Part shown: in pieces, positions 25,636 through 35,176 of the stretch
Layout: each line of letters begins with the position of its first letter
Numbering within the stretch: the stretch's first letter is position 1
DNA from: an uncultured Rhizobium sp.
GTDB taxonomy: Bacteria > Pseudomonadota > Alphaproteobacteria > Rhizobiales > Rhizobiaceae
Assembly: GCA_945952315.1 (NCBI GenBank)
Contig: CAMFIE010000031.1
Location: forward strand, 1-43,702
Direction: 5' to 3'
DNA: 43,702 bases
The notes under the pieces: generated by a model
The model's database searches: none
Told to the model about the DNA's origin: nothing
The model's input: only the letters and a program-made list of their open reading frames with translations
Position numbers and translations under genes: made by a program

Positions 25636-27429
25636 TCAGATGCCCTCTGCCTCAAAGGCACGGGCTCCCTGATCAAATTGCAGGCGCGCAAGCTTGGCGT
25701 AAAGCCCTTGTCTGCGGATCAGGCTTTCGTGATTGCCTTCCTCCACGATCCGGCCCTGATCCATCACCAGAATACGGTCGGCCTTGAGGACGGTTGCGAG
25801 CCGGTGGGCGATCACGATTGTGGTTCTGCCCTGCATCAGGCCATCGAGCGCCTTCTGCACCAGCGTTTCCGATTCGGCATCGAGCGCAGAGGTTGCTTCA
25901 TCGAGCAGCAGGACGGGCGCGTTCTTGAGGATCGCGCGGGCAATCGCCACGCGCTGGCGCTGGCCGCCGGACAGCGTCACGCCGCGCTCGCCCACCTGCG
26001 TGGCATAGCCCTGTTCCAGCCGGTTGATGAATTCCTCCGCCTGTGCCGCATGGGCAGCCGCCACCACCGCCTCGCGGCTGGCATTGCGGGAGCCGAAGGC
26101 GATATTGTCCTCGATCGAGCCGGAGAACATCGAGACATCCTGCGGCACGATGGCGATCTGGCGACGCAGCTCGCCCGGATCGAGATCGCGCACATTCTGC
26201 CCGTCGAACAGCACCGTGCCGCCTGCCGGATCATAAAAGCGAAGGGCGAGCGAAAAGACCGTGCTCTTGCCTGCGCCCGACGGGCCGACAATCGCCACCG
26301 TTTCGCCGGGCGCGATGGTGAAGGACAGGCCGGAGACGATATCCTTGCCGGGCCGCGACGGATAGGCAAAGCGCACATCGCGGAACTCGAGACTGCCCGA
26401 AACCGGCTTTGAAATGCCCTTCGGCTTTTCCGGCGCGCGGATCTGCGGCACTTCGGCAAGCAGTTCGGAGAGCCGCTCGGCTGCCCCGCTTGCCTGCGCA
26501 AACTCGCCCCAGACTTCAGACAATGCGCCGAGCGAGCCACCGGCAATCACTGAATAGAGCAGAAACTGGCCGAGCGTGCCGCCCGAAAGCGTGCCATCCA
26601 GCACGCTGTGCGCGCCATACCAGAGCACGCCGACCACGCTGCCGAACACCAGCGCAATGGCAAAACCGGTGAGGAAAGAGCGCGACTTGATCGCCGCCCG
26701 TGCCGCCTGATACGCCTCTTCGACAGCCCCGGCATAGCGCCGGTTCGCGGCCTCTTCGCCCGTGAAGGCCTGCACGGTGCGGCTGGCGGCAATGGTTTCA
26801 CCTGCAAAGGCGGAGGCATCGGCCAGCGTATCCTGAGCGGCACGCGAGCGAGCCCGCACCGACCGGCCAAAGGCCACCAGCGGAAAGACGATGAAGGGAA
26901 GTGTCAACAGCACGAGGCCGGAAAGCTTCGGGCTTGTCACCACCATCATCACCACGCCGCCAAGGCAGAGGATCGTGTTGCGCAGCGCCATCGAGGCGGT
27001 AGCGCCGACCACGGACTTGATCTGCGTCGTATCCGCCGTCAGCCGCGAGACGATCTCGCCGGACTGGTTCACATCGAAGAAGGAGGGCGAAAGGGTGATG
27101 ACATGGGCAAAGACATCGCGCCGGAGATCGGACACGATTCTCTCGCCGATGGTGATCACGAAATAGTAGCGGAGCGCCGAAGACACGGCGAGCACGACGG
27201 CCATGATGACCACAAGACCGAAGGTGGTGTTGATCGAGCCGGCATCCTGCCCCTTGAAACCGTGATCCACCATTTGCCTGACGGCAGCGGGAAGCCCGAG
27301 CGTGGTTGCAGCGGCAAGCGTGAGAAAGATCAGTGCCCCTGCCACCATGCCGCGATAGCGCATGATATAGGGCACCAGCACCATCAGGGGCCTGATCGAG
27401 CGGGATTTCGTTTCTGAATTTTCTGCCAT
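25636..27429 (-). CDS. ABC exporter, fused membrane and ATPase domains (MsbA/multidrug type)
   Basis: 597-residue half-transporter. The six-helix membrane domain spans about 20-320 ([60 protein letters not shown]). The ATPase domain has GPSGAGKST (Walker A), [16 protein letters not shown] (signature), [11 protein letters not shown] (Walker B) and IAHRLATV. It should form a homodimer that exports lipids or drugs; the substrate cannot be told. ATG 27429 ([11 protein letters not shown]) fits homologues; an upstream ATG-like extension of 29 residues has none. The downstream neighbour on the same strand is the DUF1905 gene. Confidence 0.92.
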   Translation of the reverse strand: MAENSETKSRSIRPLMVLVPYIMRYRGMVAGALIFLTLAAATTLGLPAAVRQMVDHGFKGQDAGSINTTFGLVVIMAVVLAVSSALRYYFVITIGERIVSDLRRDVFAHVITLSPSFFDVNQSGEIVSRLTADTTQIKSVVGATASMALRNTILCLGGVVMMVVTSPKLSGLVLLTLPFIVFPLVAFGRSVRARSRAAQDTLADASAFAGETIAASRTVQAFTGEEAANRRYAGAVEEAYQAARAAIKSRSFLTGFAIALVFGSVVGVLWYGAHSVLDGTLSGGTLGQFLLYSVIAGGSLGALSEVWGEFAQASGAAERLSELLAEVPQIRAPEKPKGISKPVSGSLEFRDVRFAYPSRPGKDIVSGLSFTIAPGETVAIVGPSGAGKSTVFSLALRFYDPAGGTVLFDGQNVRDLDPGELRRQIAIVPQDVSMFSGSIEDNIAFGSRNASREAVVAAAHAAQAEEFINRLEQGYATQVGERGVTLSGGQRQRVAIARAILKNAPVLLLDEATSALDAESETLVQKALDGLMQGRTTIVIAHRLATVLKADRILVMDQGRIVEEGNHESLIRRQGLYAKLARLQFDQGARAFEAEGI

Positions 27430-27628
27430 TGAACCCTGCTTCCCGATGCCTTCACGCTTTCTCAGCAAGGCGCTTTTGGGGCACTTGTTATCCTTGCGGC
27501 CTTCATGTATAGGCACGGCATCGAATTGGGAAGCCGTGGCCCATGCGGGCGCGGCTTTGTTTATTCAATCGGTCCGGCGCCTGCAATGGGTTGCGGCAAA
27601 AGGACCCTGGCACCGCAGGAAGATTGTT

Positions 27629-27850
27629 ATGAAGGCTGATATCCATCCCGACTACCACATGATCAAAGTGGTCATGACCGATGGCACCGAATACGAAACC
27701 CGTTCGACCTGGGGTTCTGCCGGCGCTGTCATGAACCTCGAAATCGACAGCAAGTCGCACCCGGCCTGGACCGGCGGCAACCAGCAGATCATGGATCGCG
27801 GCGGCCGCGTGTCCAAGTTCAACAAGCGCTTCAGCGGCCTCGGCCTCTAA
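27629..27850 (+). CDS. rpmE: 50S ribosomal protein L31
   Basis: 73 residues with [39 protein letters not shown] and a C-terminal [12 protein letters not shown], matching alphaproteobacterial L31. The CxxC zinc ligands are absent, as in zinc-independent alphaproteobacterial versions. The start at 27629 is preceded by CAGGAAG. It has its own terminator and is probably monocistronic. Confidence 0.97.
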   Translation: MKADIHPDYHMIKVVMTDGTEYETRSTWGSAGAVMNLEIDSKSHPAWTGGNQQIMDRGGRVSKFNKRFSGLGL

Positions 27851-27873
27851 ACCTTGCTGGCATCGTGATGTTG

Positions 27874-27899
27874 AAAAGCCCGCCTCGTGCGGGCTTTTT
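27874..27899 (+). terminator. Rho-independent terminator after rpmE
   Basis: Arms AAAAGCCCGC and GCGGGCTTTT with loop CTCGT and a T run. It lies 24 bases past the stop. The reversed A run on the other side means it could also serve the convergent permease gene. Confidence 0.92.
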
Positions 27900-27917
27900 G
27901 CTGTCCGGACTTGCGGT

Positions 27918-28790
27918 TCAGGCCTTGCGGTTGGTGAGATAGACACCGATCACCACGATCAGCGCGCCCGCGATGATGGGCGGGGTAAGCGGTTCACCAA
28001 AGAAGAGGGCCGCCTCCACCGCGACCAGCGGCGGCATCAGATAGATGAGCGAGGCCGCGCGCGAGACCTGCCCTTCGCGGATCAGCTTCAGAAGCAGGCC
28101 AATCGCCCCCATGGAAATGCCGAACACGGCCCAGAGCATCGACAGATTGGCGGTCAGGCTGAAATCGTAGTGCACCGTCCCGACCGCCATCCAGCCGACA
28201 AACAGCGCAAGCGTTGCCCCCACATATTGCAATGTGGCAATCGCGCGAATGTCGCCGGATTGCAGGTAGCGCTTCTGGAAAAGCGTGCCCGCCGTGACCG
28301 AGACCATGCCGAGCAGGTTGACAGTCAGCGGCAAAGCCTGCGTCGCAAGCATGCCCGGCTCGATCGACATGATCTTCGGCGAAATCGCAATCGCGATGCC
28401 GATGAAACCGATCACGAGGCCAAGCTTTTGCGTGGTGGACAGCCGCTCGCCAAGCAGAAGGGCTGCAGCAATCGCCGTCAGCAGCGGCTGAAGCCCGGCA
28501 ATGATGCCGGAAAGCCCTGCCGGAACGCCATTTTCAATCGCCCACCAGAGCGGCCCGAGATAGAGCCCGTGCAGAAGCACGCCGGAGAAAACCGCATTTG
28601 CCACGGCGCGCGGGCTATTCGGAAATGTGGCGCCCGAGGCGAGGCAGAAAATGCCGAAGGCAAGCACCGAGAGCGCGAAGCGGACGGTGAGAAAGAACAT
28701 CGCATCCGCATGAAAGGCCGCATATTTCGCGACGATCCAGCCGGATGACCATAACAGCACGAAGATGACCGGGGTCAGCCGGTTGAACAT
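27918..28790 (-). CDS. EamA/DMT-family permease
   Basis: 290 residues with about ten hydrophobic helices in two EamA repeats; the first repeat begins FVLLWSSGWIVAKYAA and the second near LGMVSVTAGTLFQKRYL. It lies in the inner membrane and is probably a metabolite exporter; substrates of this family are diverse and not predictable from sequence. The ATG at 28790 has GGAAAG upstream. It is convergent with rpmE and divergent from the ATP-grasp operon. Confidence 0.9.
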   Translation of the reverse strand: MFNRLTPVIFVLLWSSGWIVAKYAAFHADAMFFLTVRFALSVLAFGIFCLASGATFPNSPRAVANAVFSGVLLHGLYLGPLWWAIENGVPAGLSGIIAGLQPLLTAIAAALLLGERLSTTQKLGLVIGFIGIAIAISPKIMSIEPGMLATQALPLTVNLLGMVSVTAGTLFQKRYLQSGDIRAIATLQYVGATLALFVGWMAVGTVHYDFSLTANLSMLWAVFGISMGAIGLLLKLIREGQVSRAASLIYLMPPLVAVEAALFFGEPLTPPIIAGALIVVIGVYLTNRKA

Positions 28791-29025
28791 GGTCTTTCCA
28801 ATCGGGAAAACAAGAACGATGCCGCCTGCTTACTCCCGGCTGGGCATGTCGTCAAAGCCTTATAAAGTGGCAGAGGCTGCCTCATTTTTGTGTTCACGAC
28901 TACATTTTAAGCAACCGGAAGTGGCCGCAGCGAAGCGCGCCCAATAATCGTGCATTCGACGAAAGAACACGCTTGCAAAGGTCGAAACAATAGCATTTGA
29001 TACCAAAAAAAGGGGAAATAAAGCG

Positions 29026-30435
29026 TTGGCATTCAATGAAATGATGGATGCGGACGGCCGTCCGCGACAGCCTTATTCCAACTATCATGAGTGGTATTCT
29101 CAGCAAGACCCCTCACTTCTTGCCGCGAAATCGAAAGAGGCGGAACACATCTTCCGCAAGACGGGCATCACCTTCAATGTTTACGGCCATGCCGAAAGCG
29201 CGGAAAAGCTGATCCCCTTCGATATCGTGCCGCGCATCATTTCCGGGCAGGAGTGGCGCAGGCTCGCGCAGGGCATCGAGCAGCGGGTGCTGGCGCTCAA
29301 TTCCTTTCTCTATGACATCTATCACAAGCAGGAGATCATTCGTGCGGGCCGCATCCCGCGCCAGCTGATTTCCAACAACGAGGCCTTCCTGCCGGAAATG
29401 ATCGGCGTGCGGCCGCCGGGCGGGGTCTATACCCATATCGTCGGCACCGACATCGTGCGCACTGGCGAAAACGAGTTCTACGTGCTGGAAGACAATGCCC
29501 GCACGCCGTCCGGTGTCAGCTACATGCTGGAAAACCGGGAAACCATGCTGCAGATGTTCCCGGAACTGTTCCACCAGAACAAGGTGCAACGGGTCGAGGA
29601 CTATCCCTATCTTCTGCGCCAAAGCCTGCAATCGCTGGCACCGCCCGGCTGTGACGGCACGCCGCGCGTGGCGATCCTCACCCCCGGCATGTACAATTCC
29701 GCCTATTACGAGCATTCCTTCCTCGCCGACATGATGGGCGTGGAACTGGTGGAAGGCTCGGACCTGCGGGTGATCGACGGCAAGGTGAAGATGCGCACAA
29801 CGCGCGGCTATCAGGCCATCGATGTGCTTTACCGGCGCGTGGATGACGAGTTCCTCGATCCCTTGACCTTCAATCCGGAAAGCTGCCTCGGCGTGCCGGG
29901 CATCATGGATGTCTACCGGGCGGGCAATATCACCATCGCCAATGCGCCGGGCACGGGCATTTCCGATGACAAGGCGATCTATTCCTACATGCCGGAAATC
30001 GTGGAGTTCTATACGGGGCGCAAGCCGCTGCTCGAAAACGTGCCGACCTGGCGCTGCTCGGAAGCGGAAAGCCTTGCCTATGTGCTCGATCATCTGGCCG
30101 AGCTGGTGGTGAAGGAAGTGCATGGCTCCGGCGGCTACGGCATGCTGGTCGGCCCGGCGGCGAGCAAACAGGAGCTCGAGGATTTCCGCGCCAAGCTGAA
30201 GGCGCGGCCCGGCAATTACATTGCCCAGCCGACGCTGTCGCTCTCCACCGTGCCCGTGCTGGTCGAAAACGGCATCGCACCACGGCATGTGGATCTTCGC
30301 CCCTATGTGCTGGTGGGCGACAAGGTGAAAATCATTCCCGGCGGCTTGACCCGCGTGGCGCTGAAGGAAGGCTCGCTGGTGGTGAACTCCAGCCAGGGCG
30401 GCGGCACGAAGGATACCTGGGTGCTGGAGGACTGA
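29026..30435 (+). CDS. Circularly permuted ATP-grasp protein (DUF404/DUF407)
   Basis: 469 residues. The N-terminal region (KTGITFNVYGHAESAEKLIP, then DIVPRIISGQEWRRLAQGIE) and the central VLEDNARTPSGVSYMLENRE, TPGMYNSAYYEHSFLADMMG, NAPGTGISDDKAIYSYMPEI, VVKEVHGSGGYGMLVGP and FRAKLKARPGNYIAQPTLSL match the family of circularly permuted ATP-grasp enzymes proposed to form amide or peptide bonds. The start is TTG 29026 with AGGGGA nine bases upstream; the first ATG (29041) would remove five residues. It is the first gene of a three-gene operon with alpha-E and transglutaminase genes; three bases separate it from the next. The substrate is unknown. Confidence 0.92.
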   Translation: MAFNEMMDADGRPRQPYSNYHEWYSQQDPSLLAAKSKEAEHIFRKTGITFNVYGHAESAEKLIPFDIVPRIISGQEWRRLAQGIEQRVLALNSFLYDIYHKQEIIRAGRIPRQLISNNEAFLPEMIGVRPPGGVYTHIVGTDIVRTGENEFYVLEDNARTPSGVSYMLENRETMLQMFPELFHQNKVQRVEDYPYLLRQSLQSLAPPGCDGTPRVAILTPGMYNSAYYEHSFLADMMGVELVEGSDLRVIDGKVKMRTTRGYQAIDVLYRRVDDEFLDPLTFNPESCLGVPGIMDVYRAGNITIANAPGTGISDDKAIYSYMPEIVEFYTGRKPLLENVPTWRCSEAESLAYVLDHLAELVVKEVHGSGGYGMLVGPAASKQELEDFRAKLKARPGNYIAQPTLSLSTVPVLVENGIAPRHVDLRPYVLVGDKVKIIPGGLTRVALKEGSLVVNSSQGGGTKDTWVLED

Positions 30436-30438
30436 GAC

Positions 30439-31380
30439 ATGCTTGGAAGAACAGCCGACGGGCTTTACTGGATGTTCCGCTATATCGAGCGGGCCGAAAA
30501 CATCGCGAGACTGGTGGATGCAGGCCTTCGCGTCGCCATGACGCTTTCCGGCGCCAGCGACGAGGACTGGGATGGCGTGCTTCAAAGTGCCGGCGTTCGC
30601 GCCGCCTACAACAGCCGTCACGGCAGGCTGACGACCGCGGATGCGGTGGACTTCCTGCTGCGGGACACGAGCAACCCCTCCTCTGTGCTCTCCTGCATCG
30701 AGCAGGGCCGCTCCAATGCCCGCATGGTGCGCACCGCGCTGACCCGCGACACCTGGGAAGCGATGAACGAATGCTGGATCGACCTGAAGGCCCGGCTTGC
30801 AAAGCCGCTGAAGGCCAAGGAACTGCCTGACGTGATCCACACGATCAAGCAGCGCACGGGTCTCATCCGCGGGGCCTTCCACGGTTCCATGCTGCGCAAC
30901 GAGATCTATCATTTCGCCAGCATCGGCACCTATACCGAGCGGGCTGACAACACGAGCCGCATTCTGGACGTCAAATACTACGTGCTGCTGCCCTCTGTCT
31001 CCCATGTCGGCACCTCGGTGGACAATGTGCAGTGGGAATCGATCCTGCGCTCGGTCTCCGCCCACCGCTCCTACGGCTGGGTTTATGATGGCGGCTATCG
31101 CGCCGCCAATATCGCCGACTTCCTGATTCTCAATGCACAGATGCCGCGCTCTCTGGCCCATTGCTATGAAAAGATCGTCGGCGATCTCGCCCATCTCGAA
31201 GCCGATTACGGCACGCGGCTGAAGGCCCATGACACGGCGGACGAAATCTATGCCACGCTGAAAAGCCGCAATGTGCGCGACATCATTGATCAGGGCCTGC
31301 ACGAATTCCTCGAGGATTTCATCCGCAAGAACAACCAGCTGGGCCTCGAGATCAGCGAAGGCTACCGGTTCTATATCTGA
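30439..31380 (+). CDS. Alpha-E domain protein (DUF403)
   Basis: 313-residue all-helical protein with the alpha-E signature MLGRTADGLYWMFRYIERAENIARLVD at its start and SIGTYTERADNTSRILDVKYY in the second half, the latter resembling a repeat of the first. The repeated ERAxN motif may bind metal or substrate. This domain almost always accompanies the circularly permuted ATP-grasp protein and a transglutaminase-like protein. Its activity has not been established. It begins three bases after the ATP-grasp stop and is followed after 19 bases by the protease gene. Confidence 0.92.
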   Translation: MLGRTADGLYWMFRYIERAENIARLVDAGLRVAMTLSGASDEDWDGVLQSAGVRAAYNSRHGRLTTADAVDFLLRDTSNPSSVLSCIEQGRSNARMVRTALTRDTWEAMNECWIDLKARLAKPLKAKELPDVIHTIKQRTGLIRGAFHGSMLRNEIYHFASIGTYTERADNTSRILDVKYYVLLPSVSHVGTSVDNVQWESILRSVSAHRSYGWVYDGGYRAANIADFLILNAQMPRSLAHCYEKIVGDLAHLEADYGTRLKAHDTADEIYATLKSRNVRDIIDQGLHEFLEDFIRKNNQLGLEISEGYRFYI

Positions 31381-31399
31381 GAACCGGGAGAGAGGTGAC

Positions 31400-32233
31400 A
31401 TGCATCTGAAGATTTCGCACTCCACCGGCTATCACTATGACAGCCCCGTGCACTACGCGCTGCAGCGCCTGCGGCTGACGCCCTTGTCCGGCCCCGGCCA
31501 GAAGGTGCTGAACTGGACCGTGCGGATGGAAAATGCCAGCCGGCAGGCACAGTTTTCCGACCAGTTCGGCAATCGCTGCGAGCTGTGGTCGACCATGGAA
31601 GAGCCGAAGGAAAGCGTGATCATCGCGGAAGGCGAAGTGGAAACGGAAGACCGGGCGGGCGTGGTTGGCCCGCATACCGGCTTCTGCCCCCTCTGGCTCT
31701 TTCTCGGCGAAACAGCGCTGACGGCACCCGGCGAACGTATACGGGCGCTTGCCGAAGAGCTTCGTGCCGAAACCGACAGGCTTGCCCAGATGCATGCGCT
31801 GATGGGGCGGCTGAACGATGCGATCCGCTACCGCACCGGCGAGACCCATGCGGGCACCACGGCGGAGGAGGCGCTCGCTTCCGGCGCCGGTGTCTGCCAG
31901 GATCACGCCCATGCGTTCCTCTCGGCCGCCCGCCTGCTGGACATTCCGGCGCGCTATGTCTCCGGCTATCTGTTCATGGATGGCGTGGAAGAGCAGACGG
32001 CAAGCCATGCCTGGGCGGAAGCCCATCTGCCCGGGCTCGGCTGGGTGGGCTTTGACGCGGCAAATCGCATCTGCCCCGATGGCCGCTATGTAAGAATTGC
32101 GACCGGGCTGGATTATCAGGGGGCGGCTCCCGTTTCCGGCCTCCGGCTCGGGTCTGCCAGCGAGCATCTGCATGTGTCGCTGACCGTTGCCGACAAGACC
32201 GCCACGCAAAGCCAGAGCCAGAGCCAGTCCTGA
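31400..32233 (+). CDS. Transglutaminase-like cysteine protease
   Basis: 277 residues. The N-terminal beta domain (SHSTGYHYDSPVHYALQRLR) is the bacterial transglutaminase-like N-region. The core has the catalytic Cys in ASGAGVCQDHAHAF, His in ASHAWAEAHLPGLGW and Asp in GFDAANRI. Such proteins probably hydrolyse or rearrange amide bonds; here the likely target is the product of the ATP-grasp enzyme. Start ATG 31400 has GAGAGAGG upstream. The C-terminus ends in a short Ser-Gln repeat (QSQSQSQS), not typical of the family and possibly a slippage-prone tract. Confidence 0.9.
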   Translation: MHLKISHSTGYHYDSPVHYALQRLRLTPLSGPGQKVLNWTVRMENASRQAQFSDQFGNRCELWSTMEEPKESVIIAEGEVETEDRAGVVGPHTGFCPLWLFLGETALTAPGERIRALAEELRAETDRLAQMHALMGRLNDAIRYRTGETHAGTTAEEALASGAGVCQDHAHAFLSAARLLDIPARYVSGYLFMDGVEEQTASHAWAEAHLPGLGWVGFDAANRICPDGRYVRIATGLDYQGAAPVSGLRLGSASEHLHVSLTVADKTATQSQSQSQS

Positions 32234-32301
32234 CGGCTCCCGCCCCGCGCAAGGCTGCCGCATCACAGTGCGGCGGCTGTTTTTCGCGAGGCGCATCAAC
32301 G

Positions 32302-32805
32302 ATGTTTGGCAAATCGCTGTTCGAATCTGTGCTTTCCCGCGTCGAGGCGGAGCGGGAAGCCGAAGAGGCGCGCCCCGAGCCTTCCGCCCGCATTCGCGGC
32401 TTTTCCAGCGGTTTCGTGATCGAAGCGATGGAGGGCGTCAATGTCAGCCTTGCCCGGCCGGATGATGCCTATATGGCCTTTGGCGGCGAGGCCGTGATCC
32501 CGCCTCCCCTTCCACCGGAGCCAGAAGTCGAGCCTTCCACCGCGAACGTAATCCCGCCAATGCCAGCCGGGCTTTCCCGGCAATTGCCGCGCGAAATCGC
32601 CGAGGATCTGAAGCTTTCGCCGAAGGATACCATTGCCGACCTGCAGGAAAAGCGGCGCCGCTTTGCCCGGGCCAACCATCCGGACGTGAACCATCCCGCC
32701 TATCGCGATCTTGCAACCATCCGCATGACGACCGCAAACCTTCTGATCGACACGGAAATCCGCAAGATCGAGGCCATGCGGGCGCTTGGCATAAAAGCCC
32801 GTTAG
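32302..32805 (+). CDS. J-domain-like protein of unknown function
   Basis: 167 residues. The N-terminal 90 residues are charged and then proline-rich (PPPLPPEPEVEPS). The C-terminal ~70 residues look like a DnaJ J domain: LKLSPKDTIADLQEKRRRFA, HPDVN (the HPD tripeptide), then a helix RDLATIRMTTANLLIDTEIR. That suggests an Hsp70-interacting or J-like regulatory protein. It lies 68 bases after the transglutaminase-like gene and may extend that operon, or be independent. Its stop overlaps the stop of the next, convergent gene. Confidence 0.75.
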   Translation: MFGKSLFESVLSRVEAEREAEEARPEPSARIRGFSSGFVIEAMEGVNVSLARPDDAYMAFGGEAVIPPPLPPEPEVEPSTANVIPPMPAGLSRQLPREIAEDLKLSPKDTIADLQEKRRRFARANHPDVNHPAYRDLATIRMTTANLLIDTEIRKIEAMRALGIKAR

Positions 32806-33032
32806 GCGGCTTCATCGTCCCTTTCGGAGGCGACCGGTTCGGCAGGCTTTGGCTGCGGAAAGCGGATCAGCAGCACCCATGTGCAATAGACCGCAAGCGC
32901 CCCGACAATCACCAGCCAGAACGACGCCCCGACCATAAGCTCCAGCCCGAACCAGGCAATCAGCAGGCCGACAATCAGGATGCGCAGCCAAAGCGGGCGG
33001 TAAAAGGCATGGTTCGGATCAATCAGCTGCAT
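32802..33032 (-). CDS. Small membrane protein
   Basis: 76 residues with two hydrophobic segments, about 15-33 (LWLRILIVGLLIAWFGLELM) and 36-54 (SFWLVIVGALAVYCTWVLLI). The C-terminal ~20 residues are charged (FPQPKPAEPVASERDDEAA). I recognise no function; similar short two-helix proteins are common in Rhizobiales. It is convergent with the J-like gene, overlapping four bases. Confidence 0.75.
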   Translation of the reverse strand: MQLIDPNHAFYRPLWLRILIVGLLIAWFGLELMVGASFWLVIVGALAVYCTWVLLIRFPQPKPAEPVASERDDEAA

Positions 33033-33129
33033 GAGTCCCCCTTAGGTTCATTTTTGATGAGAATAAGTGTTCCGCGGCCAAGGGAAAAGGCCTCATTGAT
33101 CCCAAATCGGGAACATGGTATGGAGTACT

Positions 33130-33453
33130 ATGCGGATCATTTCACGCAAGACACTCACCGATTTCGTTGAAAGCCTTGCCGGTCACAAGGACCAGCAGGC
33201 AGTCAGAACCGCGCTTCATGTATGGTTTCACGAAGTGAGTGCCGCGCGCTGGGAGAATGCCTCCGATATCAAGCGGCGCTACGTGACCGCATCGATCATT
33301 TCGGCTGAAAGGATTGTTTTCAATATCAAGGGCAATGATTACCGGATGGTGGTCGCGGTTGACTTTGGCAGGCAGATTGTCTGGATCAAATGGGTCGGCA
33401 ACCATCGGGACTATGATCGTATCGATGTCAGGAGCGTGAAGCATGAACGGTGA
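33130..33453 (+). CDS. higB: HigB-type toxin (RelE superfamily)
   Basis: 107 residues from ATG 33130 (MRIISRKTLTDF; GGAG about five bases upstream; a second ATG at 33115 is less likely). The layout of HigB toxins is present: KTLTDFVESLAGHKDQQAV, the WFHEVSAARWENASDIKRRY segment, RIVFNIKGNDYRMVVAVDF and VWIKWVGNHRDYDRI. The family cleaves mRNA at the ribosome. The toxin precedes the antitoxin, as in higBA. It overlaps higA by 11 bases. TCCC/GGGA half sites at 33100-33112 could be an operator. Confidence 0.92.
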   Translation: MRIISRKTLTDFVESLAGHKDQQAVRTALHVWFHEVSAARWENASDIKRRYVTASIISAERIVFNIKGNDYRMVVAVDFGRQIVWIKWVGNHRDYDRIDVRSVKHER

Positions 33454-33817
33454 TTTGAAGCCACTGCGCAATCCAGCGGATCATGAAGCGGCGCTTGCCG
33501 AGGTCGAGGCGCTTTGGGGCAGCGCGCCCGGCACGCCGGAAGGCGACCGGCTGGATGTGCTGGCAACCTTGATCGCCGATTATGAATCGCAGACCATCCT
33601 TGTCGACCTGCCCGACCCGGTGGATGCCATTCTTTTCCGTATGGAGCAGCAGGGACTGACCCGCAAGGATCTAGAGCCCATGCTTGGAAGCCGCGGGCGT
33701 ATCTCGGAAATTCTCTCCAGAAAGCGCCCGCTGACACTGGAAATGATCCGGGCACTCCATCTTGGGCTGGGCATTCCGGCGGAAATCCTGATCCGGCCAG
33801 TGCGGCGGGCAGCCTGA
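33443..33817 (+). CDS. higA: HigA-type antitoxin
   Basis: 124 residues with a C-terminal helix-turn-helix: LTRKDLEPMLGSRGRISEILS, then RKRPLTLEMIRALHLGLGIP, matching the XRE/HigA family. The N-terminal half (PLRNPADHEAALAEVEALWG) is the toxin-binding region. It overlaps higB and should be translationally coupled. It neutralises HigB and represses the operon. Four bases separate its stop from that of the convergent xylR. Confidence 0.93.
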   Translation: MNGDLKPLRNPADHEAALAEVEALWGSAPGTPEGDRLDVLATLIADYESQTILVDLPDPVDAILFRMEQQGLTRKDLEPMLGSRGRISEILSRKRPLTLEMIRALHLGLGIPAEILIRPVRRAA

Positions 33818-33821
33818 AGGC

Positions 33822-35057
33822 TCATCCATCCGCCAGCTGCCCGGTTGCGGCCGCGTTGCGGTCCATGTGCGCGAGGGCAAGGTCGAGGTGGCCGGCGAAG
33901 ACCAGCGCGGTTTCATCCAGAATGATATCGATCTCCGGCAGGCCGTCGCGGCGGATGGCGCGGGACTGGCCCATCCCCTCAATCAGGCCCTTTTCCATCA
34001 GATCGTAAAAGCGCACGCCCGGCCCGGTGATATAGACCGGCATTTTCTCGTTGAGGCTTTGCATGCGACCCAGCCCCTGCCCCAGCGCAAGCCCCGCCTG
34101 ACGGAAGGCGAACTGCGCCTTGCGGTCGCCACGCCTGGCGTTGGCCGCAAGCTTTTCCATCTCGATGAGCGGGATGAAGCGGGCCGGAATCGTGTCGCCC
34201 GGCACATCAAAGGCGGTGCGCAGGATGCCGTAGAAACCGGCGGTCGCCTCGATGCAGCCCTTCGAGCCGCAGCGACAGAGGCCGCCATCGACCAGATGCA
34301 GCATATGGCCGAAATCGGGCGCGGAGACCTGATATTCCCCGAGCGAATCGCGCCGCGCGATGCCAAGGCCGATGCCATGGCCAAGCGAGAGCGCACAGAG
34401 CGCTCCGGGGGCAAGCCCGCCCGCCGCCTCCGCATGCCGCTCCACAACACGGGCAAGCGCTGCAGCAACAAGACGGGTCTCGTTGGAGAGGATAACGGCG
34501 GCCTGCAGCGCACCGCCCCGGATGCTGTTGAAATCCACTTCCAGCTCGCCGAAGACCGGCGACCAGAGCAGGCGCGGCTCTGCCTGCGCCACCAGCCCCT
34601 TGCTGGAAATCGACACGACCATGATGCGGGAAAGCGACAGGCCCGAGCGGGCGGCCAGCCGCTCGATCGACTGGCGCAGCTGCTGCGCAAAGGTGGCGCC
34701 ATCGCTTTGGGCGGTCTGGCGGGCCTCGTCGAAGCGGTCGATCAGCGTACCGCCATAATCCACCAGCGAAAATTCCAGCTGGTCGGAGGAAATGCGGATC
34801 GCCGCCATGTAACCGCAATCGCGGCGCTGGCTGAAGGAGACGCGCGGCCTGCCACGGCCTGCAGGCGCTGCCTGCTCCTGCCGTTCGATCACCTGATGGC
34901 GCTCGAGTTCGGCGGTGATGGCAGAAACGGTGGCGGAGGAAAGTCCCGTGCGGTCCGACAGATCTGTATGCGAGAGCGGCCCGTGCCGACGCAGCGCAGA
35001 CAGCACCAGCGTGCTGTTCTGCTGGCGCACGATTTCCGTACTCGATTTCGCCAGCAT
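33822..35057 (-). CDS. xylR: ROK-family transcriptional repressor, probably XylR
   Basis: 411 residues. The N-terminal winged helix-turn-helix has LVLSALRRHGPLSHTDLSDR and TGLSSATVSAITAELERHQV. The sugar-binding ROK domain follows, with LCALSLGHGIGLGIARRD and the zinc-binding CRCGSKGCIEA. Start ATG 35057 (MLAKSSTEIVRQQNS) is chosen because GGGAGGG lies about ten bases upstream; longer in-frame starts lack support. It is divergent from xylFHG, which it probably represses, with a perfect palindrome between the genes. The sugar is inferred from the neighbours. Confidence 0.85.
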   Translation of the reverse strand: MLAKSSTEIVRQQNSTLVLSALRRHGPLSHTDLSDRTGLSSATVSAITAELERHQVIERQEQAAPAGRGRPRVSFSQRRDCGYMAAIRISSDQLEFSLVDYGGTLIDRFDEARQTAQSDGATFAQQLRQSIERLAARSGLSLSRIMVVSISSKGLVAQAEPRLLWSPVFGELEVDFNSIRGGALQAAVILSNETRLVAAALARVVERHAEAAGGLAPGALCALSLGHGIGLGIARRDSLGEYQVSAPDFGHMLHLVDGGLCRCGSKGCIEATAGFYGILRTAFDVPGDTIPARFIPLIEMEKLAANARRGDRKAQFAFRQAGLALGQGLGRMQSLNEKMPVYITGPGVRFYDLMEKGLIEGMGQSRAIRRDGLPEIDIILDETALVFAGHLDLALAHMDRNAAATGQLADG

Positions 35058-35176
35058 GACTGGCATTCCCTCCCATTGCATACCGGGCAGATGCCCATTT
35101 TCCGGGCAAATCCACCAGTCGGTGCCCTCCCCCTGAAGCCACCGGTGCCTTCTCACAAGTGCGCTCAACGGGCTTG

